The notes beneath the pieces are model-generated. The model saw only the letters and a program-made list of their open reading frames with translations, did no database searches and was not told the origin of the DNA. Shown here in pieces: positions 6,943-15,695 of a DNA stretch of 54,981 nt (position 1 is the first letter of the stretch; the number at the start of each line of letters is the position of its first letter). The translations under genes and the position numbers were made by a program. This stretch comes from Deltaproteobacteria bacterium (GTDB taxonomy: Bacteria > Myxococcota > JADLHZ01): positions 1 to 54,981 of the forward strand of contig JADLHZ010000042.1 of NCBI GenBank assembly GCA_020848545.1. The letters run 5' to 3'.

Positions 6943-8709
6943 CTACAAGATCTCAGACCAGTCGGGCGACGCGGCGAAGGCGGCGTGGATCAACCCGACG
7001 TGCGAATAGGCCTGCGGAAAGTTACCCCACATTCGCTTCGTCTTCACGTCGTAGTCCTCGGCCATGAGACCTAGCGGTGACAATGACGACAGAGCCTGCT
7101 CCATCGCGGCGATCGCCTCTGCGGAGCGCCCGAGAATGGCAAGCGCTTCGATCATCCAGAACGTGCAGATGCGAAAGGCGACGGTCGTATCGCCGAGGCC
7201 GTCGTCCGCGCGATAGCGCATGAGCCATCCCGAGACGCCGAGGTCCTTGTGCATCGCGTCGAGGGAGCGATGTAGCCGCTGGTCTGTCGGCGGCAGAAAC
7301 CGAAGCACCGGCAATTGCATGAGCGACGCGTCGAGATCCTTTCCCTCATACGAACCGACGAAGGACCCAAGCGATTCGCTCCACGCGCTCGTCAAGATCT
7401 GCTCGCGGATCCGATTCGCGGCGTCGCGAAACTCTGTCGCATGCTTGGGCGTCCGCCTCGATGCGACGAGCGCCATACGATCTGCCGCCGCCCAACACAT
7501 CACGGACGAAAAGGTCTGCGGCGTCAGATCTTTTCGATATTCCCAGATCCCGGCATCGGGAACACCGGCGAGCCCAATCGCCTTGCGAGTGAGCCGCTCG
7601 AGAAGCTCGAACGTCTGCGGGGTTTGCTCATGACGGAACCGCTCATCGAGAAAGATGCGGGAGAGCGCGAGCACCATCTCCCCGAAGATGTCGTTCTGGG
7701 TCTGAAATGCAGCGGCGTTGCCGGTGCGCACAGGACCGTGCCCTTCGAAACCGGGCCAATTCGGCAGGATCGCTTCTTCGAGCTCGCGCGCTCCGTCGAT
7801 GCGGTAAAGCGGCCCGAGCGTCAGCTCGTCGGTCGAACCTGCGATGTTCAGCAAGAAGCCGAGAAACTTTTCGCGCTCCTCGAAGTGTCCGAGCAAGCGC
7901 AGCGCAGACAAAGTGTAGTACGCGTCGCGTAGCCAGCAGTAGCGATAGTCCCAGGTGCGGCCACTTTGTGGCGCTTCCGGGATCGACGTCGTCATCGCGG
8001 CGACGATCGCACCGGTATCCTCGAAGCAATGGAGCTTGAGCGCGAGCGCGGAGCGGATCACTTGCTCCTGAAACAAAGGCGGAATGTTGCAGTGCTTCAC
8101 CCAACGTTGCCAGTAGCGGACGGTCTCTCCGAGGTAGCGCTCGCAGAGCGGAATGAGCGGCTCCTCAACAGGGCGACCCCATGACAGGACGAAGTGTTTC
8201 TTTTCGGTGAGGGTCATTGGCTCGCCGTTGAGAAACGCAAGCGGCATGTCCGTCGTCAGGCGCAGCTCGCTGTCGAACCCCTCGAATGAAACGTGGTTCG
8301 AGCCGACGCTTCGACGCGCCGGCTCCTTCGTCCATCCGAGCGTGGGAGCACAGATCACGCGCACGCGTGGCGCGCCTCGCAACGGTTCGACAATGCGCAC
8401 GAGCTGCGTTGGCCGGAAGGAGCGATCGTATTGAAAGAACCGAGGGGCGATGTCGATGACGCGAAACGCTCCGTCGGACGTGTCGAAGACCGTTTCGGTG
8501 ACGTTCGTGTTGACGATGTACTGGAGCACACCGCGTCCGCCGGTCGCCGGCGCGATGGCGAAACGGCCGCCGGCACTCTCGTCGAGCAGCGATGAAAAGA
8601 TAGGCGCAGAGTCGAAACGCGGAAGGCAACACCAGACGATCGAACCATCGCTCGCGTTGAGCGCCGCATACTGACAGTTGCCTACAACGGCGAGATCTTC
8701 GAGCAGCAT
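6943..8709 (-). CDS. glycoside hydrolase family 15 (trehalase/glucoamylase-like)
   Basis: A 588-residue cytosolic enzyme of the GH15 family, which cleaves alpha-glucosidic bonds in trehalose or alpha-glucans. The N-terminal beta-sandwich starts LEDLAVVGNCQYAALNASDGSIVW. The (alpha/alpha)6 barrel shows RTWDYRYCWLRDAYYT, NWPGFEGHGPVRTGNAA and PDAGIWEYR, where the glutamate is the expected acid catalyst. Length and motif order are normal. It is divergent from otsA, 44 or 59 bases away depending on the otsA start, with a MarR-type site between them. Degrading and making trehalose from one control region suggests tuned trehalose turnover. Substrate choice between trehalose and maltodextrin cannot be settled here. 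Confidence 0.88.
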   Translation of the reverse strand: MLLEDLAVVGNCQYAALNASDGSIVWCCLPRFDSAPIFSSLLDESAGGRFAIAPATGGRGVLQYIVNTNVTETVFDTSDGAFRVIDIAPRFFQYDRSFRPTQLVRIVEPLRGAPRVRVICAPTLGWTKEPARRSVGSNHVSFEGFDSELRLTTDMPLAFLNGEPMTLTEKKHFVLSWGRPVEEPLIPLCERYLGETVRYWQRWVKHCNIPPLFQEQVIRSALALKLHCFEDTGAIVAAMTTSIPEAPQSGRTWDYRYCWLRDAYYTLSALRLLGHFEEREKFLGFLLNIAGSTDELTLGPLYRIDGARELEEAILPNWPGFEGHGPVRTGNAAAFQTQNDIFGEMVLALSRIFLDERFRHEQTPQTFELLERLTRKAIGLAGVPDAGIWEYRKDLTPQTFSSVMCWAAADRMALVASRRTPKHATEFRDAANRIREQILTSAWSESLGSFVGSYEGKDLDASLMQLPVLRFLPPTDQRLHRSLDAMHKDLGVSGWLMRYRADDGLGDTTVAFRICTFWMIEALAILGRSAEAIAAMEQALSSLSPLGLMAEDYDVKTKRMWGNFPQAYSHVGLIHAAFAASPDWSEIL

Positions 8710-8728
8710 CCCGTGAAACTATCAGAAA

Positions 8729-8748
8729 TTGGTTTGATTACAAACTAA
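8729..8748. promoter_or_regulatory. MarR-type operator, copy 3
   Basis: TTGGTTTGATTACAAACTAA sits between the divergent GH15 and otsA genes. Its arms GGTTTG and CAAACT match the copies at 3019 and 4988, although the middle differs (ATTA instead of ATGT). Placed here, one bound dimer could repress both directions. Confidence 0.6.
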
Positions 8749-8768
8749 CTTCCGTGTATGGTCCCTCG

Positions 8769-11021
8769 ATGCGTCGAGCGTTGCGCTTCGTCATCGCGCT
8801 GGTGGTCGGGCTCGCCATGCTTGCCGGTATCGCGTCGGTCATCGTGCAGAACACTGCACGCACATGGTTCGAGAAGGACATCGTTTTGCGTTCGCAGCTC
8901 GTGCTCAACGGCGCCCGCCGCGAAGCAGTTTCAATCCTCAAGCAGGATGATCGCGCGGCGCTCAGAGAGCTCCTCGTGGAGATCACCCAGGACGAACGCA
9001 TCATCGCTGCCGCCGCTTGCTCAAAGGACGGCCAGCCGCTCGCCGCCACAGATGACTACCCGACGAATCTGGCCTGCGCCGATATCGTGAAATCGTACAT
9101 CGAAGGCGACTCGAGCTTCGGCAAGCCCTGGACGGCGATCCGTGACGTGCTCGGTGTAGACGTCCATGTCACCGCACTGCCGGTCACGCTCGGCGACGAT
9201 CTCGGCGCGGTCGTCACACTGCTCCACGACATGAGCTTCATCGAGCGGCGCGAAGCAAAGACACGTTACTTCTTGTTTGGGACCTTCGCTCTGCTCGCGT
9301 TCTGTGCCGCCGTCGTCACGATGCTCGCAGCGCGGCTCTCGTGGCGCAGTTGGAACCAAGAGATCAGCCGACTCTTGAACGGCGTGCTCGGCGGCAAGGA
9401 CAGAGAAGAGGCGAGTCCCGAGTTTCAGCCGTTGCTGAAACACGTTCGCGAATTCGCCGCGAGAATCGCCGAACAGGAAGGCGAAGGCGACGGTCGCTGG
9501 ACGAACGAGCGATTGAAGCAGACGCTCAGGAAGCACCTCGAAGGCGAAAAGGTCATCATCGTCGCCAACCGCGAGCCCTACATCCACGAGATGAAAGACG
9601 GGAAAGTCACGGTGCTGCACCCGGCGAGCGGCCTCGTGACGGCTCTCGAGCCGGTGATGCGCGCCTGCTCCGGCGTCTGGGTCGCGCACGGCAGTGGCTC
9701 CGCTGACCGGCAAACCGCCGATCGCCAAGCGCGCCTCAGGGTTCCACCGGGCGAGGAGTCGTACTGGCTTCGACGTGTTTGGCTGAGCAAAGAAGAAGAG
9801 ACCGGCTACTACTACGGATTTTCCAACGAGGGACTTTGGCCGCTCTGCCACGTCGCGCACGCAAGACCGACGTTTCGCTCGTCAGACTGGAAACAGTACG
9901 TCACTGTGAACAAGAAATTCGCCGAGACGGTTTGCCAAGAAGCCGACAGCGACGAACCCATCGTCCTCGTTCAGGACTATCACTTCGCGCTCGCGCCGCA
10001 GATGATCCGTGAGCGCCTACCTCGCGCGACGATCCTGTCGTTTTGGCACATTCCCTGGCCGAACGCCGAGCGCTTTGGCATCTGCCCGTGGCGAGACGAA
10101 GTGCTGCAGGGAATGCTCGGCAGCAGCATCGTTGGCTTCCACACGCAGCAGCACTGCAACAACTTCATCGATTCGGTCGATCACTACCTGGAAGCGCGCA
10201 TTGATCGTGAGCGCTTCGCCGTCGTGCAGCAGCGGCAACAAACGATGATAAAACCCTACCCCATCTCGATCGAGTGGCCGAACCACTGGGTGAAGTCCGC
10301 GGCGCCGCCTGCCGATTGCAAAGCAGCAGTTTTCGCAGAGCTCGGGCTGAAGCCGAACGCACTCCTCGGTGTCGGCGTCGACCGCCTCGACTACACCAAG
10401 GGTGTCGAGGAACGACTGAGCAGCGTCGAGCGGTTGCTCGAGCGGTTCCCGTCCTTTCGCGGCCGGTTCAGCTTCGTGCAGCTCGCGGCGCCGAGCCGCA
10501 CCGTGATCGACCTCTACCGAGAGCTCAACGAGAACGTCGAGAAGCTCGCCGCCCGCATCAACGAGCGCTTCGGCCATGGCGACTACCGACCGATCATCCT
10601 GCTGCGTGCGCATCACGAACCGCCGACAGTCTTTCGATACTATCGCGCAGCGGACGTCTGCTACGTGAGCAGCCTGCATGACGGCATGAACCTCGTCGCC
10701 AAGGAGTTCGTGGCGGCACGCGAAGATGAAAGAGGCGTCCTGGTCCTCAGTCACTTCACCGGCGCGGCGCGCGAGCTGACAGAGGCGCTGATCGTCAATC
10801 CGTACGATCTCGACGAAGCGAGCTCTGCACTCGCGTCGGCCCTGATGATGCCTCCACAAGAGCAGCAAGACCGCATGCGCTCCATGCGAGCGATCGTGTC
10901 CGAGTTCAACGTCTATCGCTGGGCTGGGCGCATGCTCATCGACGCCGCCCGCCTGCGGCGACGGCATCGGCTCACTGGGCGCCTCAGTGAGCGCATCACG
11001 TCCGAGGAGATCGCATCGTGA
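8769..11021 (+). CDS. otsA: membrane-anchored trehalose-6-phosphate synthase with sensor-like N-terminus
   Basis: OtsA joins UDP-glucose and glucose-6-phosphate to give trehalose-6-phosphate (GT20). The catalytic part starts at about residue 255 (KVIIVANREPYIHE) and shows DYHFALAP, FWHIPWPNAERFG, VDRLDYTKGVEERL and SLHDGMNLVAKEF. Before it is an extra 250-residue module: a membrane helix at residues 4-24, a predicted periplasmic region with two Cys (AACSKDG, LACADIV), and a second membrane helix (FGTFALLAFCAAVVTMLAA) followed by a linker. This is the layout of a two-helix sensor, and it makes the enzyme about 750 residues instead of the usual 450-500. ATG 8769 is chosen; GTG 8754, in frame, would add five residues. 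The stop overlaps otsB by four bases. Confidence 0.9.
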   Translation: MRRALRFVIALVVGLAMLAGIASVIVQNTARTWFEKDIVLRSQLVLNGARREAVSILKQDDRAALRELLVEITQDERIIAAAACSKDGQPLAATDDYPTNLACADIVKSYIEGDSSFGKPWTAIRDVLGVDVHVTALPVTLGDDLGAVVTLLHDMSFIERREAKTRYFLFGTFALLAFCAAVVTMLAARLSWRSWNQEISRLLNGVLGGKDREEASPEFQPLLKHVREFAARIAEQEGEGDGRWTNERLKQTLRKHLEGEKVIIVANREPYIHEMKDGKVTVLHPASGLVTALEPVMRACSGVWVAHGSGSADRQTADRQARLRVPPGEESYWLRRVWLSKEEETGYYYGFSNEGLWPLCHVAHARPTFRSSDWKQYVTVNKKFAETVCQEADSDEPIVLVQDYHFALAPQMIRERLPRATILSFWHIPWPNAERFGICPWRDEVLQGMLGSSIVGFHTQQHCNNFIDSVDHYLEARIDRERFAVVQQRQQTMIKPYPISIEWPNHWVKSAAPPADCKAAVFAELGLKPNALLGVGVDRLDYTKGVEERLSSVERLLERFPSFRGRFSFVQLAAPSRTVIDLYRELNENVEKLAARINERFGHGDYRPIILLRAHHEPPTVFRYYRAADVCYVSSLHDGMNLVAKEFVAAREDERGVLVLSHFTGAARELTEALIVNPYDLDEASSALASALMMPPQEQQDRMRSMRAIVSEFNVYRWAGRMLIDAARLRRRHRLTGRLSERITSEEIAS

Positions 11022-11785
11022 GATATTTGTTCGCGAAGGAGAACCTAGAGATCCTCGATCAATTCGCGTGGTCGAACACGCTCGTGGGGCTCGACTTCGA
11101 TGGAACACTGGCTCCGATCGTCGACGACCCGGCGTGGGCCGGAATGCGAACGAGCACGCGACGGCTTCTCGAGAATGTCGCTGCACTCTACCCGTGCGCC
11201 ATCATCTCCGGCCGGGCGCAGAGCGATGTGCGTGTTCGGCTTCGCGGCCTCGAGCTCGATGCGCTGGTTGGCAACCACGGGCTCGAACCTTCTTCAGACA
11301 GCGAGCGCTGCGCGAAGGCGGTCATCAAGTGGTTACCGGTCGTCGAGAAACGCCTCGGGCACCTTCCGGGTGTCATGATCGAAAACAAGACCTATTCCTT
11401 GGCGGTCCACTATCGGCATTCGCGCCGGAAAAAGGACGCCAAACGAGCGATCCTAGACTGCGCCAAGGAGCTCGACGGTGTGCGCCTCATCGGCGGAAAG
11501 CTCGTCGTGAACCTCGTGCCACGCGGCGCCCCGCACAAGGGTCTCGCGTTGGAACGACTGCGAGACAAGCTCCGTTGCGACACGGCGATCTACGTCGGAG
11601 ACGACGAAACGGACGAAGACGTGTTCATGCTTGGGCAGCCGGGGCGGCTTCTGTCGATCCGCGTCGGCGCTAAGGCCGGATCGCACGCCGCCTACTATCT
11701 TAAGGATCAGCTCGAGATTGACCCGTTTTTGCGCTTGCTCGCCGAGCTACGACAAGCGCGAGGACGCCGCGCCGCAGACAAGTAA
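11018..11785 (+). CDS. otsB: trehalose-6-phosphate phosphatase
   Basis: A 255-residue HAD-superfamily phosphatase that removes phosphate from trehalose-6-phosphate. Motif I is GLDFDGTLAPI (nucleophile and acid Asp pair), motif II is CAIISGR, and the metal-binding motif is YVGDDETDEDVF. A cap region with LVGNHGLE and a lysine in PRGAPHKGLALE complete the family pattern. It starts with GTG at 11018, overlapping the otsA stop (GTGA), so the two are translationally coupled and form one pathway. The winged-helix gene follows 11 bases later. Confidence 0.93.
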   Translation: MRYLFAKENLEILDQFAWSNTLVGLDFDGTLAPIVDDPAWAGMRTSTRRLLENVAALYPCAIISGRAQSDVRVRLRGLELDALVGNHGLEPSSDSERCAKAVIKWLPVVEKRLGHLPGVMIENKTYSLAVHYRHSRRKKDAKRAILDCAKELDGVRLIGGKLVVNLVPRGAPHKGLALERLRDKLRCDTAIYVGDDETDEDVFMLGQPGRLLSIRVGAKAGSHAAYYLKDQLEIDPFLRLLAELRQARGRRAADK

Positions 11786-11796
11786 GGAAGGTATGC

Positions 11797-12174
11797 GTGA
11801 CGGAACGTGACGAAAACGCGCTCGAGCGTTTCGTTTGGTCGTACATCGATTCGGTAGGCCTGCTCGATATCCTGCTGCTGCTCCGAAGCAACGAGACCAA
11901 ACATTGGACGCCCCAGAAGGTGGCCATCGAGCTGCGTTCCCAAGTGGAGTCGACCAAGGGTCGCCTAGAGCAGCTTCGCACGAGCGGGCTCGTTCGTGGT
12001 GAGCCTGACGGCTACGTGTACCAGCCAGACAGCGAAGAAAAGCGCGCGCTCGTCACCGCGCTTGCGGAAGCATACAGACAGCGACGCGTTTCACTCATTA
12101 CCCTCATCTTCGAAAGGCCGCGCGATTCGCTCCGCGAGTTCGCCGACGCATTCAAGATTCGGAAGGACCCATGA
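11797..12174 (+). CDS. winged-helix protein, possible regulator, 125 aa
   Basis: The product is soluble and resembles a PadR/MarR-like winged helix: helix ENALERFVWSYIDSVGLLDILLLLRSN, then KHWTPQKVAIELRSQVESTKGRLEQLRTSGLVRGE (an HTH pattern) and a short wing GYVYQPDSEE. A C-terminal helix carries IFERPRDSLREFADAF. GTG 11797 follows AAGGAAGG at a good distance. It lies between otsB and the DUF5985 pair; the next start overlaps its stop (ATGA). It may regulate the downstream membrane genes or sense their partner; no ligand domain is visible. Confidence 0.65.
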   Translation: MTERDENALERFVWSYIDSVGLLDILLLLRSNETKHWTPQKVAIELRSQVESTKGRLEQLRTSGLVRGEPDGYVYQPDSEEKRALVTALAEAYRQRRVSLITLIFERPRDSLREFADAFKIRKDP

Positions 12175-12434
12175 TGGCGGCGATTGTCTACGTTCTCTGC
12201 GCAGCAACGAGCATCGGTTGCGCGATCCTGCTGTACGGCTCGTACAGGAGAAACCGCACGCCGCTGCTGCTCGCGAGCAGCACTTGCTTCGCAGGCCTCG
12301 CCCTCAACAACGGGTTGCTGGTCGTTGACCTCATCCTCGTCCCCAACATCGATTTTTCGCTCGTCCGAGCCGCGACCGGCTTTCTCTCAGTCGCGGTGCT
12401 GCTCATCGCCCTCATTCGCGGGGGCCGCGTATGA
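12171..12434 (+). CDS. small membrane protein, DUF5985-like (first of a pair)
   Basis: Eighty-seven residues with three predicted membrane helices (AAIVYVLCAATSIGCAILLYGS, LLASSTCFAGLALNNGLLVV, RAATGFLSVAVLLIALI). The pattern of a short basic loop (YRRNRTPLL) after helix 1 and FAGLALNNGLL matches the DUF5985 family, which commonly occurs as two adjacent genes. Function is not known. Start and stop overlap the neighbours by four bases each, so the genes are coupled from the winged-helix gene through to clcA. Confidence 0.75.
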   Translation: MMAAIVYVLCAATSIGCAILLYGSYRRNRTPLLLASSTCFAGLALNNGLLVVDLILVPNIDFSLVRAATGFLSVAVLLIALIRGGRV

Positions 12435-12703
12435 TCGAACGACTCGTGACGTTGATCTCGGGCGCGTCCGGCTTGGCCGCGATCGCGATCGCCCTGTACT
12501 TTTTCCGCTTCGGACGCGAGTCGCGTGATCGTCTCTTTCATATCTTCGGGTGGGCGTTCTGCGCGCTCGGCGCCAACTGGTGGCTCGTCGGCGTTCTCTC
12601 GCCGCAAACCGAGGCCAAGGCTTGGCTCTACGTCATTCGACTTTTCGCGTTCGTCCTGATCATCGTCGCGGTCGTCGACAAGAATCGGTCGAGCAAGAAA
12701 TGA
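12431..12703 (+). CDS. small membrane protein, DUF5985-like (second of a pair)
   Basis: Ninety residues with three membrane helices: LVTLISGASGLAAIAIALYFFRF, LFHIFGWAFCALGANWWLVGVL, and AWLYVIRLFAFVLIIVAVV. The FGRESRDRLFHIFGWAFCALG stretch between helices one and two is the typical pattern for this family and resembles the loop of the preceding gene. The two probably form a heteromeric membrane unit, which is inference from pairing and overlap only. It overlaps the clcA start by four bases (ATGA at 12700-12703). Confidence 0.75.
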   Translation: MIERLVTLISGASGLAAIAIALYFFRFGRESRDRLFHIFGWAFCALGANWWLVGVLSPQTEAKAWLYVIRLFAFVLIIVAVVDKNRSSKK

Positions 12704-14097
12704 AACGCGCGGCAGAGCAGGTCGCCAGGGTGCACGCCGCGTTATACGCGTTTGGCAGCGACGTGCTCGCTCGGTGCTCACCTGCGCTGCAACGGTTGCG
12801 GGCGCGCTTGCCGTCCGCCGCCGATTGGCGGTTGCGCGCCGCGCCGATGATCCACTTGTCGTTTTGGGCCGCAGCGGCGTTCGTCGGTATTGGCGCCGTT
12901 CTTTTTGCGCGCCTGATCGAATTGGTTCAAACCAACTATCTTCGCCTTTATGCGGCGCACCCCGTTTGGGCGCTCGCCGCGATGCCGCTTCTGTTTCTCG
13001 GCGCGGCAGCGCTGGTCGTCAAGCTCGCGCCCGAAGCCAAAGGAAGCGGCATTCCGCAGGTGCTGGTCGCGATCGAGCACGCGAGCAAGACCAATGACAT
13101 GAGCGGGGTCTCTGCGCTCGTGTCGTTGCGAACCGCGGCAGTGAAGACCCTTTCCACTACGCTCGCAGTTCTTGGCGGCGCGTCGATCGGGCGCGAAGGA
13201 CCGACGGTTCAGCTCGCGTCATCGGCGTTTGCACAGATCGGCATGATCGCAAGGCGCTACATGCCTCAGATCCAGATGCAGTCGTACTTGGTCGCCGGAG
13301 CGGCGGGCGGCGTCGCCGCCGCGTTCAATACACCGCTCGCCGGCGTCGCCTTCGCGCTCGAGGAAATTGCCGAGGACGTCTTCGGCCAGTTCAAGCAGTT
13401 CGTCATGGTCAGCGTCATCATCGCAGGCGTCGCCGCGCAAGCGCTCGCTGGGAATTATCTCTACTTCGGCCGGCCGAAAACGACCGATCCCAGCGCGACG
13501 ATCGCGCTTGTCGCGATCGTCATCGGATTGGTCGGCGGCTTCGTCGGTGGCTGGTTCGGTCGGCTGCTTGCCTCGCCTCCGAGGCTGCTGGCGCATCAGA
13601 CATGGTGGGCGCGGGCGCTCGCTTGCGGAGTCGCTTGCGCGCTTCTTGCGTGGTGGAGCCACGGCGCCACGATCGGATCCGGCTACGAAATCACGCGTGA
13701 GTTCATGGAGGGCCGCCGGGCGACGCTTCCGAATACGCTCGCACCGGCCAAGCTCGCGGCAACCGTCTTCTCTTACCTTTCGGGAATGGCTGGCGGTATC
13801 TTCGCTCCCTCGTTGTCGATCGGAGCGGGCGTCGGAACGAGCGTGGGAACGCTGTTCGGCGTCGCGAACCTTCGGACCTGCGCGCTGATCGGGATGGTCG
13901 CTTTCTTTACCGGCACTGTGCAGGCGCCGCTCACCGCGATCATCATCGTCACCGAGATGACGGACAAGCATGTGCTGATCTTGCCGCTCATGGCTGCCGC
14001 GCTCGTCGCGAACGGCGTGAGCAAACGGATCATGCCGACCTCGCTCTATCGCCGCCTGGCGCGGGCGACGACACACCCCGAGGCACCTCCCCCTTGA
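12700..14097 (+). CDS. clcA: ClC-family chloride channel/exchanger
   Basis: A 465-residue ClC protein. The anion selectivity signatures are present in order: GSGIPQVLVAIE, GREGPTVQLA with the gating glutamate, and GIFAPSLSIGAG for the third filter motif. Ten or more hydrophobic helices cover residues 50-450, and no CBS domains follow, so it is the short bacterial form. Retention of the gating Glu suggests either a gated channel or a chloride/proton exchanger. ATG 12700 overlaps the preceding stop; a longer frame upstream belongs to the wrong gene. In this setting it probably helps balance charge or volume under acid or osmotic stress together with NhaP downstream. Confidence 0.9.
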   Translation: MKRAAEQVARVHAALYAFGSDVLARCSPALQRLRARLPSAADWRLRAAPMIHLSFWAAAAFVGIGAVLFARLIELVQTNYLRLYAAHPVWALAAMPLLFLGAAALVVKLAPEAKGSGIPQVLVAIEHASKTNDMSGVSALVSLRTAAVKTLSTTLAVLGGASIGREGPTVQLASSAFAQIGMIARRYMPQIQMQSYLVAGAAGGVAAAFNTPLAGVAFALEEIAEDVFGQFKQFVMVSVIIAGVAAQALAGNYLYFGRPKTTDPSATIALVAIVIGLVGGFVGGWFGRLLASPPRLLAHQTWWARALACGVACALLAWWSHGATIGSGYEITREFMEGRRATLPNTLAPAKLAATVFSYLSGMAGGIFAPSLSIGAGVGTSVGTLFGVANLRTCALIGMVAFFTGTVQAPLTAIIIVTEMTDKHVLILPLMAAALVANGVSKRIMPTSLYRRLARATTHPEAPPP

Positions 14098-14127
14098 TCC
14101 ACGTTCGTTCCTCGGCTTGAAGCAAAC

Positions 14128-15684
14128 ATGTCCTCGGCGCTCTCGCTCGTCCTGCTCTTCTCCCTCGCAACCTTCGTGGCGATCGCAACGCGGGTCTTGC
14201 GCGTTCCCTACACGATCGGGCTCGTCGTCGCCGGGCTCGTGGTCGGCACCGCGACGGACTTCGAGCCGCCGCACCTGACGAAAGACCTTCTCTTCGCCGT
14301 GTTCCTCCCAGGTCTTCTCTACGAGGCCGCGTTTCACCTCGAGTTTCGAAAGTTTTGGGAGAACCGCGTCACGATCCACGTCCTCGCAATTCCCGGGCTC
14401 ATCGCGGCCGTTGTGCTCACCGCCCTGCTCTTGACGCCGGCCGCAAACGCCCTCCACTTCATCGACGACTTTACGCTCACCGACGGCTTTCTCTTCGCCG
14501 CGATCATCGCCGCGACCGATCCCGTCGCCGTCGTCAGCATGTTCAAGTCATTCGGAGCGCCAAGACGGCTCACCACCCTCATTGAGGGCGAAAGCCTGTT
14601 CAACGACGGCACTTCGGTCGTCCTTTTCGTTGTCGTCCTTGGCGCGATCTCCGCCGGGGAGGTCTCGTTGTGGAAGAGCGTCGTCGACTTCTTGTTAGTC
14701 GTCGGCATGGGCGTTCTCGTCGGCGCGGCGATCGGTTTCCTCTTGGCTCAAGTGACCCGCTTCCTCGAAGATCCGATGCTCGAGATCACCCTCACGACCA
14801 TCGCCGCGTATGGATCGTTCGTGCTGGCGGAGCACTTTCACTTTTCCGGCGTTATCGCGACCGTCGTCGCCGGCATGCTCGGCGGAAACTACGCGGCTCG
14901 CATCGGCATGAGCCCGGCAACGCGCGTCGCCGTGGAGAGCTTCTGGAGCTACATCGCGTTTGCGCTCAACTCGATCATCTTCTTGTTGATCGGCTTCGAG
15001 GTGAGCGTCTCTTCGCTCCTCTCGCATTGGTCGGCGATCCTCGTCGCGTTCGCGGCAGTGTCACTCGGTCGAGGGTTGATGGTCTTCGCTGCGACCGCGT
15101 TCCTGCGGCGGACGCGCGAGAAGATTCCCTGGAGCTGGGCGACGGTCCTGACCTGGGGCGGGTTGCGAGGCGGATTGTCGATGGTCTTGGCGCTCGGTCT
15201 TCCTCAGGACTTCCCTCACCGGGAGTTTCTCGTCACCGTCACGTTCGGCGTCGTCGTGCTCTCCATCCTCTTACAGGGGCTCACGATGACCGCGCTCCTC
15301 CGTCGCCTCGGTCTCCTCAAGGAGAAAGCTCAACGTTTGACGTACGAGCGGGCGCGCGGCGCCCTCTTGATCGCGCAGGCGGCAAGAGCGGCCATCGATG
15401 CGCTCGCCGGAAAAGGATACGCCGCCAAAGCCGTCATCGACGAGCTGCGCGAGGTTGCGAGCGCGCGCGTCGAGAAGGCGAATGCAGACCTGCATGCGCT
15501 CGGCGGAGAAACGCAGTGGGTTCGTCACGAGCAGCGCTTCGAGATCGAAAGGCACTTGCTCCAAGTCGAGAAGGACGCGGCGCTCGCAGCTCGCCGCGAG
15601 GCAACGCTCGGCGACGAGGCCGCGGACGCGCTCATCGCGGACATCGACGCGCGGCTGCACGCGATCGAGGAACGTGACGCGTGA
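14128..15684 (+). CDS. CPA1-family Na+/H+ antiporter
   Basis: A 518-residue sodium/proton antiporter of the NhaP/NHE type. About twelve membrane helices occupy residues 1-400. Key motifs are AAIIAATDPVAVVSMFK (the ion-binding Asp region) and LIEGESLFNDGTSVVLF (the ND pair). A cytosolic C-terminal tail of about 120 residues is helical and charged (RFEIERHLLQVEKDAALAARR), as in regulatory tails of this family. It begins 30 bases after clcA in the same direction, likely in the same transcript. It converges on the MFS gene with 11 bases between stops, too short for a separate terminator. Confidence 0.9.
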   Translation: MSSALSLVLLFSLATFVAIATRVLRVPYTIGLVVAGLVVGTATDFEPPHLTKDLLFAVFLPGLLYEAAFHLEFRKFWENRVTIHVLAIPGLIAAVVLTALLLTPAANALHFIDDFTLTDGFLFAAIIAATDPVAVVSMFKSFGAPRRLTTLIEGESLFNDGTSVVLFVVVLGAISAGEVSLWKSVVDFLLVVGMGVLVGAAIGFLLAQVTRFLEDPMLEITLTTIAAYGSFVLAEHFHFSGVIATVVAGMLGGNYAARIGMSPATRVAVESFWSYIAFALNSIIFLLIGFEVSVSSLLSHWSAILVAFAAVSLGRGLMVFAATAFLRRTREKIPWSWATVLTWGGLRGGLSMVLALGLPQDFPHREFLVTVTFGVVVLSILLQGLTMTALLRRLGLLKEKAQRLTYERARGALLIAQAARAAIDALAGKGYAAKAVIDELREVASARVEKANADLHALGGETQWVRHEQRFEIERHLLQVEKDAALAARREATLGDEAADALIADIDARLHAIEERDA

Positions 15685-15695
15685 CTGCCCGAAGC

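Noticed and set aside
10017-11186. A 389-codon minus-strand frame opposite otsA and otsB
   Set aside because: Both sense frames have full catalytic motifs; the antisense frame has none and is a shadow of high third-position G+C.
13219-14457. A 412-codon minus-strand frame opposite clcA and nhaP
   Set aside because: Its product is mostly Arg, Glu and Asp repeats, typical of the antisense of membrane protein genes, and it covers the end of one gene and the start of another.
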